A DNA stretch of 64,000 bases from CAVVZJ01 sp963752755 (GTDB lineage Bacteria; Planctomycetota; Planctomycetia; Isosphaerales; Isosphaeraceae). Shown in pieces: positions 8,164-17,650 of the stretch (positions are counted from its first letter, which is position 1; each line of letters begins with the position of its first letter). The notes under the pieces were generated by a model. That model made no database searches. It was given only the letters and a program-made list of their open reading frames with translations, and was not told the DNA's origin. The stretch is from the NCBI GenBank assembly GCA_963752755.1, contig CAVVZJ010000014.1:186001-250000 (forward strand), in the 5' to 3' direction. The translations under genes were made by a program, and so were the position numbers.

Positions 8164-11100
8164 CGACTGCCCCGGGAACCGGCTGGCCAGAGGAAATGAA
8201 CCTCGCGGACCGAAGACCACCACAGTTCTTCCGGTCGAGCGAGGAGATCGACGCCACGCCCGGCCAGGTGCCGCAGGCCCACGCCCTCCGCCGTGCCTTC
8301 GAGGCGCTCGCGCTGGATGGCATCCTCTGCCTCCGGAACACCCCCTTCCTCTACTTCAAGGAGGTCCCCCGTTTCGACCCCGAGGAGGTCTATAACCTCC
8401 ATCGGCGGTTCTGGAACCAGGGTCTTGCCCCCGTCCTCATCCTCATCACGCCTCGCGAGGTCCACGTCTATTCGGGGCTCGCTCGCCCCCCCGCGGTGGG
8501 CGAGGACGTGCGGGCCGGCAACCGGCTGGTCACGACGCTCGACCGGGTGGAGCATGCCGCCCGGCTCCGGCAGCTCGTGCTCTCCCTCGAATCGGGCGAG
8601 TTCTTTCGCGTCCACTCCAGGTCCTTCGACCCGAACCGGCGGGTTGACCGCGAGTTGCAGAGGCACCTCGAAGCGACGCGGGTGGCCCTGGGCAGGGTGA
8701 GCGCGTCGCCCAGGCTCACCGCCCGCGTCCTCGATGCCCTCCTCTGCCGCGTGCTCTTCACCTGCTACCTGTTCGACCGGAAAATCATCGGCCCGTCCTA
8801 CCTCGAGAGCGTCAACATCCGGGGTACCGCCAGTCTCGGGGACCTCCTCGCCCGAGGCGACAAGAACGAGGCAAGGACGCTCCTCTACGACCTGTTCGAG
8901 CGGCTCGCGACCCACTTCAACGGCGACCTCTTCAACGACGATCTGGCGACCGAGCGGGAAACGATCAAGAGCAGGCACCTCGAGATCCTCGACCGCTTCC
9001 TCGGCGGGGCGGATCTGCGGACGGGCCGGGGATCGTTCTGGCCCTACGATTTCAGCGTCATCCCGATCGAAATCATCAGCGCCGTCTACGAGTGCTTCCT
9101 GACGTCCGACGTTCCCGAGGAGAAGCAGCAGACGGGGGCCTTCTCCACGCCGCGGTTCCTCGCCGAGATCGTCCTTGACCTCGCCCTGGACGGCTTCGGG
9201 ACGCTCCTCGACAAGCGTTTCCTCGACCCGGCGTGTGGATCCGGGATCTTCCTGGTCGGGCTGTTCAACCGCCTGGCCGAGGAGTGGTCGCGCCAGCACC
9301 CGGAGGCTCGGTCCGACGAGCAGGCGAGCGGGCTCTTGAACTTCCTGCGAAACAACCTGTATGGCGTGGACCGGGACGCGACGGCGTGCCGGATCGCCGC
9401 GTTCAGCCTTTATCTCGCGGTGCTCGACCAGCTGAAGCCGTCGGACATCCAGGATCTACAGCGTCGGGGGAAAGTGCTCCCTCCCCTCGTCTACGATCCG
9501 GATGCACCCTCGGCCACGAGGGACGGCAAGACCATCATCCGGGCCGACTTCTTCGCGGACCAGGCGCAGGTCCCGCTCGAGGCCTTCCATCTGGTGGTCG
9601 GCGACCCGCCCTGGGCGAGCGCCAGCGGGCCGAAGGCCCCGGCCGAGGCGTGGTGCGAGCGGCAGGAACCCAGGCTGCCGCTCGCCAACCGTCATCTCGC
9701 CCGGGCCTTCATTTGGAAGGCCCCTCATCATGCCGTCCCGGAGGGGCGCGTCTGCTTCGTTCTCCCGCACAGCGTCCTCTTCAATCAGCAGGAAAAGGCC
9801 GTCCAGTTCCAGCAGGAATGGCTCCAGCGGCACGCGGCCGATCTGGTCCTGAACCTGGCCGATTTCCAGCGGTTCCTCTTCGAGGCCGAGGGGCTGGCCG
9901 TCGTGGTACGTTACGGCAAGGAGCCGCCGGCCGGCATGACGGAGCGCATTAAGTACCTCGCACCGAAGGCCGACTGGAGCGTCTCCCAGGCGGCCATCAT
10001 CTCGGTCGTCCCCGAGGACCGCGTTGAGATTCCGCTCCGGGAGGTTCTCGCCTCGCTCGGCGACCGGCGACGGCCGGTTGTCTGGAAGGAGCGGTTCTGG
10101 GGAACGCCGAGGGACTCGAAGTTCCTCGACAGACTCGCCGACTTGCCCAGGCTTCGCGAGATCGTCCGCCAGCCCAGGGAACGGCAGCCGAAGCGATGGC
10201 TCATCTCCCCAGGCTTCCAGCCGATGGGTATGGCTGACGAACCCGAAGACGCGAAGGATCTCGTGCTCCCCACGAGGCGTTTCATCAGTGCTCGGCCCCC
10301 GAGCATCCGCCTGATTCTCCTGGAATCGGATTGCACAGAGCTTGTCTCGGAACGCATCCTCGCTCGGAGGAGGACCAGGACGACCGTCTTCCAGGCTCCA
10401 CACGTGCTCGTCACTCATGGGATGAAGATCGCCTACGCCGACTTCGATGTCTCGTTCCCGCACTCGGTGCAGGGCATTCATGGGCCTCGCCAGGATGAGG
10501 ACTTGCTCGCCTTCCTCGCCGCGTATCTTCGTTCACCACTGGCCCGCTACTACCTCTTCCATACGACGGCGAACTGGGCGGTTGACCGCTCGAAACTGCA
10601 CCCCGCTCAGCTCCTGTTTGTACCGTTCCCGCTGCCCGAGCAGACGCGAACGCCCGAGCGGTCCGGCACCATCGTGGCCGAGGCGGCCGTCAACCTTCGC
10701 GAGGCGACGGCGCGGGCCAACGCTCTGATGATCGGCGACGGCGCCAGGGTTCCTCACGTCATGCGCAGCAGGTCGAACACGGATGAGGTCAAGAAGCTCC
10801 GGGCGGATCTCGTGAAGCACGTCCAAGCGAAGAATAACAACCTGATTTACGAATACTTCGAGGTCGACGACGTCGAGCGGGTGCTGGTCGAGGACACCAC
10901 CGCCACCATCATCCCGAGCACCCGACCGTCCCGCGCGTCGGAGCGGATCCCGACGTTGAAAACGAGCAGCTCGGCGACGCGTCGGCAGTATCAGCAACTC
11001 CTCTGCGATACGCTCAACGATTGGGCCAGCGGTGGGTCTTACCGCGTGCAGCGGGAGATCGAGACCTCGGTGAGCGGCATGGGCGTTGTTGTCCTCGAGC

Positions 11101-11366
11101 GACATCGGGTCGGGAGTCCTCCCTCCGCCCGACAGGACGATCAGACGACCGAACTCATCCCGCTGCTGAAGCACCTCCAGGAGGCGATCAAGCGCGGACT
11201 CGGCCCGGTCGAGATCCCCCGGGGGCTCAAGGTCTTCGACCGGGACACCCTCTACCTCATCAAGCCCCTGAGCCAGAGGTTCTGGACGAGAACGGCGGCC
11301 CTGAACGACGCGGACGACATCGCCGCAACCATCCTGATGCAGGCCGGCCGGGAGAAGCTCGGATGA
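8160..11366 (+). CDS. large N6-adenine DNA methyltransferase (type IIG/PglX-like)
   Basis: About 1,068 residues from the ATG at 8160; an ATG at 8196 with a better AGAGGAA ribosome site is an alternative. The class I methyltransferase core has motif I DPACGSG (Asp356) for S-adenosylmethionine and the catalytic motif IV GDPPW (Asp482), the N6-adenine type. The roughly 300-residue N-terminal region resembles the N-terminal part of Eco57I or PglX-like enzymes, and the C-terminal half (LPHSVLFNQQ onward) looks like the target-recognition part. No nuclease or BREX genes are adjacent, so it may be a solitary methylase or a single-chain restriction enzyme; I do not see a clear PD-ExK motif. It is cotranscribed with the small HTH gene, and the AlbA_2 gene upstream makes this a defence-like cluster. 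Confidence 0.85.
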   Translation: MTTAPGTGWPEEMNLADRRPPQFFRSSEEIDATPGQVPQAHALRRAFEALALDGILCLRNTPFLYFKEVPRFDPEEVYNLHRRFWNQGLAPVLILITPREVHVYSGLARPPAVGEDVRAGNRLVTTLDRVEHAARLRQLVLSLESGEFFRVHSRSFDPNRRVDRELQRHLEATRVALGRVSASPRLTARVLDALLCRVLFTCYLFDRKIIGPSYLESVNIRGTASLGDLLARGDKNEARTLLYDLFERLATHFNGDLFNDDLATERETIKSRHLEILDRFLGGADLRTGRGSFWPYDFSVIPIEIISAVYECFLTSDVPEEKQQTGAFSTPRFLAEIVLDLALDGFGTLLDKRFLDPACGSGIFLVGLFNRLAEEWSRQHPEARSDEQASGLLNFLRNNLYGVDRDATACRIAAFSLYLAVLDQLKPSDIQDLQRRGKVLPPLVYDPDAPSATRDGKTIIRADFFADQAQVPLEAFHLVVGDPPWASASGPKAPAEAWCERQEPRLPLANRHLARAFIWKAPHHAVPEGRVCFVLPHSVLFNQQEKAVQFQQEWLQRHAADLVLNLADFQRFLFEAEGLAVVVRYGKEPPAGMTERIKYLAPKADWSVSQAAIISVVPEDRVEIPLREVLASLGDRRRPVVWKERFWGTPRDSKFLDRLADLPRLREIVRQPRERQPKRWLISPGFQPMGMADEPEDAKDLVLPTRRFISARPPSIRLILLESDCTELVSERILARRRTRTTVFQAPHVLVTHGMKIAYADFDVSFPHSVQGIHGPRQDEDLLAFLAAYLRSPLARYYLFHTTANWAVDRSKLHPAQLLFVPFPLPEQTRTPERSGTIVAEAAVNLREATARANALMIGDGARVPHVMRSRSNTDEVKKLRADLVKHVQAKNNNLIYEYFEVDDVERVLVEDTTATIIPSTRPSRASERIPTLKTSSSATRRQYQQLLCDTLNDWASGGSYRVQREIETSVSGMGVVVLERHRVGSPPSARQDDQTTELIPLLKHLQEAIKRGLGPVEIPRGLKVFDRDTLYLIKPLSQRFWTRTAALNDADDIAATILMQAGREKLG

Positions 11367-11477
11367 CGACGAGCCCGGTGATCAGGAGGAACGCCTGCCC
11401 CGATCCCGACCATCCGATCGGCCAGGAGCACAACCAGCCCGGGAGCAGGGCGGCGAAGCGCTTCGATGAGGAGTCGA
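11365..11477 (-). repeat. direct repeat copy 2 (small membrane-protein sequence)
   Basis: Diverged copy of 4535-4670. The minus-strand frame 11496-11260 reads SSSKRFAALLPGWLCSWPIG and QAFLLITGLVVIR, clearly related to the 70-residue membrane protein, but then continues into the methyltransferase gene. Probably a decaying copy. Confidence 0.6.
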
Positions 11478-11562
11478 CTCCAGGGGCGACCTCCAACCGC
11501 CGGAGCCGCCCGGCCGGGCACTCACCCGATGAGACGTGACCGCGACCACCCCGGGCCGACGG

Positions 11563-13010
11563 TCACGGCTTGAGCGCCTCGTCGACGAACTCGAACAGCG
11601 CCTTCGTGCCGGGATCGTCGGGCAGGCCGATGTCCGCGTTGAGCTTGTTGTGGGTCGATTCCCGCGCGCCGTGGACCCGGACCGGGACGCCCGCGCTTTC
11701 CAGCACGTTGGCGAGGCGCCGGGCCTGGGCGCTGGTGTCGGGATGTCCGGCGACATGCAGGATCAAAAACGGGGGGATGCCCTTGTCCCGGGCGACGTGC
11801 GTCACGGCCGAGAAGTCGCGGTGCTTCGCCGGGTCGTTCGCCGAACTTCACCCGGTGGCCGAACGTCGGCTGCGGCAGGCCGTGGACGCGGTTACGCGTC
11901 TCCGCCGTCTCGATGATCGCCGGCACGTCGTAGGTGTCTCCGTCGACGGGCACGCAGCCCTTGATGATGGCCAGCGACAGCCCCTCGTCCTTCAGGTAGC
12001 GGTCGTCGGTGCAGATCAACGCGGCGAGCTGCGCGCCGGCGGAATGGCCCATGACGAGGAGCCGGTCGGGATCGCCCCCGTACTCGGCGATGTGGTCGTG
12101 CACCCAGCGGATCGACCGGGCGATGTCGCGCACGATCGTCTCCATGTCGACCTCCGGCAGGAGCCGGTAGTTGGTCGAGACGAAGACGAACCCCTTGTCC
12201 GTGAACGCCCGCGGCTTGCGCTGGATCTCCGACTTGTCGCCGGTCTGCCAGCCGCCGCCGTGGATCCAGAAGACCACCGGCCGGTCCCTGGCGCCGGGCG
12301 GCGCATAGACATCGAGCACCTGGAGTTCGTGGGCGGGGTCGGCATAGGGGATGTCGCGTCGGACCTCCTGCCCGGGGTCCTGCCGCTTGATCCGGATGTT
12401 CCGGTACTCCACCACGTTGATCTCGGATTGCAGGGAGAGCGGCCCGTGGGCGGGGATGTCGAGGGCCGCTTCGAGCCGCTCGCCGTTGCAGGTGCAGCGG
12501 GCCTTGCGTGCCGGTGACGACCACCTCGATCGCGTTCCAGTCGCCGTCCTTGTAGTTCTCGAGCGCCTTGTACGGTCCGACCCGCGGGTAGTCGCGGATC
12601 TGGAGCTGGTGCGCGAAGGCCTTGTCCCGCAGGTGGAGGCCGCTGTTCGCGTCCCGGGAGGCGCGGAATTCCAGGCGGAGGGTGAAGTCGCCGTCATACG
12701 ACTCGACGGTGTCGATCTCTTCCATCCTGGGGGGCGTGTCCTTCGAGCCGGTGATGACGAGCACGCCATCCTTGACCGCGAACCGGCCGTCGTCGGTGGC
12801 CGTCTTGCCGGCCAGATCGGTGTAGCCCAGCCGCCAGCCGGTCAGATCCTTGCCGTTGAAGAGGGGCGTGAAGTCCGGCTCGTCGGCGCGGGCGGCGGAG
12901 AGGAGGAACGTCGAAAGGACAAGGCCGAGGACGATCGATTCGGCCGTCCGGCGTCGCTGCCGTGGACTCATCAGGATGCTCCCGGAGAGGGTCAGACCCG
13001 CAAGGTTCAT
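11563..13010 (-). CDS. secreted DUF1080-esterase fusion (two frameshifts)
   Basis: A two-domain secreted hydrolase. The ATG at 13010 follows an AAGGAG ribosome site, and the first about 42 residues form a long signal peptide ending LSTFLLSAARA. Next is a DUF1080/concanavalin-like carbohydrate domain (FTPLFNGKDLTGW, LRLEFRASRDANSGL). After a frame change near 12508 comes an alpha/beta-hydrolase domain of the esterase/lipase type: VVFWIHGGGWQTGD (oxyanion HGGG) and MGHSAGAQLA (nucleophile Ser in GHSAG). The second frame change, near 11845, leads to the end, where HVAGHPDTS and ESTHNKLN hold candidate acid and His residues. It probably deacylates plant or algal polysaccharide outside the cytoplasm. 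The fusion is seen in the sequence; the substrate is inference. Confidence 0.75.
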
Positions 13011-13063
13011 CGATTCTTGACTCCTTGTAATCGTCGCATGCGCGACACTCTTTGGGGGGCGGT

Positions 13064-14557
13064 TCACGTCGTCGTCACGATCTTCCCGGGATTCAGGATG
13101 TTCAGCGGGTCCCACGCCCTCTTTAGAGCGTAAAACAAAACCTCTCGAAGCAGCGGGAATTTAGCTGGATTCGGGCCTCGACCGGGGGTTTTGTTTTACG
13201 CTCTTAGGCTGCGCATCAGGTCGACGGCGGCCTCGCCGAACTCCTCGCCGAGCAGCGCGATCTTGTGCCGGCCGACGCCGTGTTCGCCGGTGCACGTCCC
13301 GTCCAGCGCGAGCGCAAGGCGCATGACCCGCAGGTTGAGGCGCTCGGCCTCCTCCATCTCGGCCGGATTGCCCGGGTCGGCGAGGATGATGCAGTGGAAG
13401 TTGCCGTCCCCCACGTGGCCGAGGATCGGGCACGGCAGCGACGAGCTGCGGGTGTCCTCGATCGTCGCGGCGATGCACCCGGCGAGCCGGGAGATCGGCA
13501 CGCAGGCGTCCGTCACGAAGGCCCGCGCGCCGGCCGGAGCTCGAGGCACGCCAGGAACGCTGAGTGCCGGGCGTCCCACAGGCGCGCCCGGGCCCCAGGA
13601 TCGACCGCCCACTCGAAGTCGTGCCCGCCGTGCCCGCGCGCGATCTCCTGGACCGTCTGGGCCTGCTCCTCGACGCCCGAGGCGGTGCCGTGGAACTCCA
13701 GGAACAGCGTCGGCTGCTCCCTCAGCTCCGTCTCGCTGTACCGGTTGACCGCGGCGACCGTCAGCGCATCGAGCAGCTCGGCCCGCGCGATCGGGACGCC
13801 CCGCTGGATCGTCCGGATGACCGTCTGGACCGCGCCGGCGACGTCCGGGAAGGGGCAGACCGCGGCCGACACGGCCTCGGGCCGGGGGTAGAGCCGGACC
13901 GTGACCTCGGTGATGATGCCGAGCGTCCCCTCGCTCCCCACGAAGATCCGCGTGAGGTCGTAGCCCGCCGAGGACTTCTTCGCGGTGAGCCGTCGGGATG
14001 ACCGCGCCGTCCGCCGTGACGACCCGCAGGCCGAGGACGTTCTCGCGCATCGTGCCGTAGCGGACGGCATTGGAGCCCGAGGCGCGGGTGGCCGCCATGC
14101 CGCCGAGCGTGGCGTCGGCGCCCGGGTCGACGGGGAAAAACAGCCCGGTCTCCTCGATCGCCGCATTCAGCTGCTTGCGGGTCACCCCGGCTTCCACGGT
14201 CGCGGTGAGGTCGTCTCCGTGGACCGCCAGGACCCGGTTCATCCGGGACAGGTCGACGGTGACGCCCCCCTCGACGGCCATGATGTGCCCCTCGATCGAG
14301 GTCCCGGCGCCGTAGGCGATGACCGGGACCCGGTATCGGGCGCACATCCGGACCACCTCGGCCACCTCCGCGCCGGTCGTCGGGAAGACCACGCAGTCCG
14401 GGGGCGTGGTGTCGTAGGGGGACTCATCCCGGCCGTGCCGCTCCCGGACCGCCTGGCCGGTGCTGCACCGCTCCCGGAAGCGGTCGCCGAGGCCTTGCAG
14501 CAGCTCCGGCGGGGCGGGGCGCCGGCGGGCGATCGGGTCGTCTACGTCGGGTTGCAT
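13064..14557 (-). pseudogene. FAD-linked oxidase (GlcD/D-lactate dehydrogenase type), C-terminus split by mini-element
   Basis: A flavoprotein of the vanillyl-alcohol-oxidase fold that would oxidise D-lactate, glycolate or a related 2-hydroxy acid. From the ATG at 14557 the FAD-binding domain contains CVVFPTTGAEVAEVV, YGAGTSIEGH and PGADATLGGMAATRASGSNA. The C-terminal FAD-oxidase domain includes GHVGDGNFH and GTCTGEHGVG, the expected metal- and substrate-binding histidines. The frame shifts near 13990 and back near 13530, probably sequence errors. The final about 17 residues (ending in LNILNPGKIVTT at 13064) are separated from the body by the 78-bp element, which introduces a stop two codons after LMRSL. 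The loss of this short tail may or may not abolish activity. Confidence 0.8.
13126..13203. mobile_element. 78-bp miniature inverted-repeat element with 3-bp TTA duplication
   Basis: Terminal inverted repeats of about 17 bp (GAGCGTAAAACAAAACC) enclose about 44 bp. Both sides carry TTA (13123-13125 and 13204-13206). Removing the element and one TTA joins the FAD-linked oxidase frame exactly (serine, leucine, then lysine-arginine-alanine), so this is a clean insertion. Too small to code for anything; a transposase in trans is required. Confidence 0.85.
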
Positions 14558-14626
14558 CCGAGTCCTCCTCCGGCTCGATCGGACGTGGTGCCTCAACACG
14601 CGACGGGAGACGGCGACGCCGCAAGC

Positions 14627-15397
14627 TCAGGGCAGATGCACCCGCCCCCCGCTCGCGACCAGGGTCTGGCCGGTCATGAAGCTGGACCGTTCCGAGAGCA
14701 GGAACAGCACGACCTCCGCGATCTCGGCCGGCTGGCCCATCCGCGGGATGGGCGTGGCCTGCACCAGCTTCTCGAGGACCCCGGGATCGACGCCGCGGAG
14801 GATCTCGGTCGCGATCAGCCCGGGGGCCACGGCGTTGACCCGGACGTTGTGCGCCGCCACCGCCTCGGACAGGCTTTGCGTCAGCGCAATCATCCCTGCC
14901 TTGCTCACCGCGTAGACGATCGACATCGGCCGGGCACGCAGGCCCGCGATCGAGGCGAGGTTGACGATCCGGCCGAAGCGGCGCGCGATCATGCCGTCCT
15001 TCACGGCCCAGGTGACCAGGAAGGCGCTCGTGAGGTTCTGATCGAGCGTGCGCCGCCAGAGCTCCAGCGTGGTCTGCTCGTGCGAGACGCGGTCGAAGAT
15101 CCCCGCGTTGTTGACCAGCAGGTCGATGGGGCCGAGCGCGTCGGCCACCGCGTCGACCAGGCGGTGGACTTCCTCCGGGGACGAGACGTCGGCCTGGAAC
15201 GGCTGCGCGCTCCCGCCCGCCGCCGCGATCTGCCGGGCCGTCTCGCGGGCCTCGGCCGCGCTCGATTTGTAGTTGATGGCCACGCGGGCCCCGGCCCGGG
15301 CGAGCCGCTCGCAGCAGGCCCGGCCGATCCCCTTCGCCCCGCCCGTGACCAGGGCGGTGCGGCCCTCCAGCTCGCGCGAACCCGAAGCGTCCTCCAT
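14627..15397 (-). CDS. short-chain dehydrogenase/reductase (FabG-like)
   Basis: An NAD(P)-dependent oxidoreductase of 256 residues from the ATG at 15397. The Rossmann motif is TGGAKGIG near the N-terminus, NNAG follows at about residue 90, and the catalytic Ser-Tyr-Lys are in NLASIAGL and YAVSKAG. The C-terminal SSFMTGQTLVASGG is typical of 3-oxoacyl-ACP reductase and glucose dehydrogenase-like members. It lies directly upstream of the FAD-linked oxidase on the same strand with a gap of about 70 bases, so an operon for oxidation of a hydroxy acid or sugar-derived compound is possible. The substrate cannot be told from sequence. Confidence 0.85.
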   Translation of the reverse strand: MEDASGSRELEGRTALVTGGAKGIGRACCERLARAGARVAINYKSSAAEARETARQIAAAGGSAQPFQADVSSPEEVHRLVDAVADALGPIDLLVNNAGIFDRVSHEQTTLELWRRTLDQNLTSAFLVTWAVKDGMIARRFGRIVNLASIAGLRARPMSIVYAVSKAGMIALTQSLSEAVAAHNVRVNAVAPGLIATEILRGVDPGVLEKLVQATPIPRMGQPAEIAEVVLFLLSERSSFMTGQTLVASGGRVHLP

Positions 15398-15599
15398 CGG
15401 CGATCCCCTCACGGTCTTTTCAGGTGATCCTCACTGTACGGGGCCGCGGCTGCCGGAGCAATCCGCCGGGAGCCCTCCCTGCTCCCCACGGGCTTCGATT
15501 TTCCACCCCCAGGCCCTCCGGCGGTATCCTGGGCCTCGACCGCGGCCGCGCAGGGCCGTGTGATGGCGGTCGCCGCAGCACACACAGAGCGAGGGCGTG

Positions 15600-16028
15600 A
15601 TGAACGGACCCGGGCCGCCCGAACCCCGCGAGGATGCCCCGAGCATCGAAGGCCTCAGCGCGGTCACCCTGGCCACGTGCGACATGGCCCGCTCGGTCCG
15701 CTACTACCGAGCCCTGGGCTTCACCCTTCGCTCTAGTGGTGAGCAGTCCCCCTTCACCAGCTTCCAGGCCGGCTCGAGCTACCTGAACCTGATCGCCCGC
15801 GCCGGCGAACCACGGCCCTCGTGGTGGGGCCGGGCGATCTTCTACGTCTCGGACGTCGACGCCTTCCACGCCCGGGCCGTCGCCGCCGGCCTCCAGCTCG
15901 AAACCACCCCGGTGGACGCCCCCTGGGGCGAGCGTTTCTTCCACCTGACCGACCCGGATGGCCATGAGCTGAGCTTCGCCCGGCCACTGGCCGGTCCCGA
16001 GATTCCCGAGCACCTTGGCGCAGGGTGA
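15600..16028 (+). CDS. VOC superfamily (glyoxalase-like) protein
   Basis: A 142-residue vicinal-oxygen-chelate protein. The ATG at 15600 is preceded in frame by a GTG at 15597. LSAVTLATCDMARSVRYYRA is the typical first beta-alpha unit, followed by FYVSDVDAFHARAV and the ending HLTDPDGHELSFARP, which carries the usual metal-ligand Glu in HELSFA. Members act as lyases, dioxygenases or resistance proteins; this one is not assignable further. It stands alone, divergent from the dehydrogenase gene. Confidence 0.8.
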   Translation: MNGPGPPEPREDAPSIEGLSAVTLATCDMARSVRYYRALGFTLRSSGEQSPFTSFQAGSSYLNLIARAGEPRPSWWGRAIFYVSDVDAFHARAVAAGLQLETTPVDAPWGERFFHLTDPDGHELSFARPLAGPEIPEHLGAG

Positions 16029-16172
16029 ATCCCCCTGCCCTGCCCCGAGATCCCCTCTCCGATCGCCGCCTCGCCTGGCCCCGGGCGACGCCGAATCGAG
16101 GGCGACGACCACCAGGAATCAGCTCGGCGCAACCGTCCTGGAGGGGGCCTTTCGATTCTCATCGCGCGGACC

Positions 16173-16934
16173 TCATCGCGAGGACGGTGGCTTGCGGGAT
16201 GATCTCAGGAACCTCGGGCGCGGGAGCAGCATCCCGGCCTGCTCCTGATAAACCCGGTACTCTTCGCCGTGGACGCTCACCAGGTCCCGCTCCTCGAGTC
16301 GCAGGGCGATCAGGATGTACGCGGTCGTCGCGACGGCGAACAGGAGATGCCCGAGGGTCATCGTCGGCGTGGCCCAGAACGCGAGCAGGAAGCCGAGCAT
16401 GATCGGGTGACGGACATGGCGATAGAGGCCGGCGTTCTGGAACGCGGGCGGCGTGTACGCTCGCCCCGCGGCGTGGAGGGCGACCTGCCGGAGCCCGAAC
16501 AGGTCGAAGTGGTCGATCAGGAACGTCGAGACGAGGACGAGGGACCACCCGAGCCAGAAGACCGCGACCAGGAGCCACCGGACAGCCGGAATGGTCGCGT
16601 CCCAGACGAGGCCCGGAATCGGCCGCCACTGCCAGAAGAGGAGCCCGAGGAGGAGGCTGCTCACAAGCACATAGGTGCTCCGCTCGACCGGCGGCGGGAC
16701 GAACCGCGTCCACCACCGCTTGAACGCGGGCCGGGCCATGACGCTGTGCGGGACGGCGAACAGGAGCAGGAGCGAAACATCGACGAGGACCGCCGGCCGG
16801 AGAGGGACCGCGGGCCCCGAGTCGATCGACTTCGGGACCACGATGTTCCCGACGAAGCCGATCGCGTCCAGGAACACGGCCAGGAAGACCAGGTAGCTCG
16901 CCACGCCGTAGGCCAGCGCCAGGGATCGTCTCAT
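16173..16934 (-). CDS. mddA: methanethiol S-methyltransferase-like membrane protein
   Basis: About 253 residues with five to six membrane helices. The start MRRSLALAYGVASYLVFLAV, the PKSIDSGP block, HSVMARPAFKRWWTRFVP, FDLFGLRQV and RHPIMLGFLLAFWATPTMT closely match the MddA group of isoprenylcysteine-methyltransferase-fold enzymes, which methylate methanethiol to dimethyl sulfide using S-adenosylmethionine. The C-terminal RLEERDLVSVHGEEYRVY is the conserved cofactor-side motif. Its ATG overlaps the stop of the upstream soluble methyltransferase (ATGA), so the two are cotranslated. The family call is strong; the physiological substrate is inferred. Confidence 0.8.
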   Translation of the reverse strand: MRRSLALAYGVASYLVFLAVFLDAIGFVGNIVVPKSIDSGPAVPLRPAVLVDVSLLLLFAVPHSVMARPAFKRWWTRFVPPPVERSTYVLVSSLLLGLLFWQWRPIPGLVWDATIPAVRWLLVAVFWLGWSLVLVSTFLIDHFDLFGLRQVALHAAGRAYTPPAFQNAGLYRHVRHPIMLGFLLAFWATPTMTLGHLLFAVATTAYILIALRLEERDLVSVHGEEYRVYQEQAGMLLPRPRFLRSSRKPPSSR

Positions 16935-17560
16935 GTCCTCCGGAAGACCCCGTAGAAGAACGGTTGCGGGGCGCCCCAGGGCGTCGTGTGCGTCTCGCTG
17001 GCCTCCCTCACGAGCGCGAAGCCTGGGCCCAGCTCGGCCGACAGCGTTCCGGCGTTGTAGCGGCAGACGTCCAGGTCGCTGCACCGCCTCGGTCCCTCGT
17101 CGGCGAACGTGGCGATGAGGACGTGACCGCCCTCGGGGACCGTCCGCCGGGCGAGTTCGACATACGCCCTCCGGTCGGCCGCCTCGGTGAGGAAGTGGAA
17201 CACGGCCCGGTCATGCCAGACGTCGAAGCTGCCCGGCGCCGGGGCCGCGGTCACGTCGGCCACGATCCAGCGGACCCGCTCGGCACGCCGGCCGAGCCGG
17301 GCCCTCGCCCTCTCCAGGGCGGTCTCGGAGATGTCCAGGACGGCGATCTCGGCGAACGGGAGGTCCAGGAGCCGATCAACGAGCACCGAGGCCCCGCCGC
17401 CCACGTCGAGGACGCGCCCGCCCCGGGCGGGGGCCACGGACGTGATCAGTTCGAGGGAGAGGCGGGGCTCCCCCTGATACCAGCTCACCCCCGTCTCGGC
17501 CTTCGTCGCGTAGACGCGTTCCCAGTGGGCTTTCCGGTCGTTCCCGATCATGAGGTCCAT
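16931..17560 (-). CDS. class I SAM-dependent methyltransferase
   Basis: About 209 residues from the ATG at 17560 (ATG at 17551 also possible). It starts with HWERVYATKAETGVSWYQ, typical of thiol/thiopurine methyltransferase-like proteins. Motif I is VLDVGGGASVLVDRLL, followed by IAVLDISETALERAR and WHDRAVFHFL. The coupled downstream gene encodes a methanethiol methyltransferase-like membrane protein, so this protein may methylate a sulfur compound or a small toxic anion in the same pathway. That link is inference from overlap. Confidence 0.8.
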   Translation of the reverse strand: MDLMIGNDRKAHWERVYATKAETGVSWYQGEPRLSLELITSVAPARGGRVLDVGGGASVLVDRLLDLPFAEIAVLDISETALERARARLGRRAERVRWIVADVTAAPAPGSFDVWHDRAVFHFLTEAADRRAYVELARRTVPEGGHVLIATFADEGPRRCSDLDVCRYNAGTLSAELGPGFALVREASETHTTPWGAPQPFFYGVFRRT

Positions 17561-17650
17561 CCTGGAGGAGCCCCGGGGAAGACGCCACGGAAGTTTCCGT
17601 GATACGCGGCGGGTCGGGCATAAGCGGGGCTTATCCCCCCTCCTCACCGC

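Noticed and set aside
7920..9299. Long minus-strand open frame opposite the methyltransferase
   Set aside because: Its composition (Glu/Val/Arg-rich, no domain) is that expected from the antisense of a GC-rich gene; the plus-strand frame has clear methyltransferase motifs.
8160..11366. A complete BREX or restriction-modification system around the methyltransferase
   Set aside because: No BrxC, PglZ, BrxL or separate endonuclease gene is present between 4.5 and 12 kb; only the methyltransferase, an HTH protein and an AlbA_2 protein are seen.
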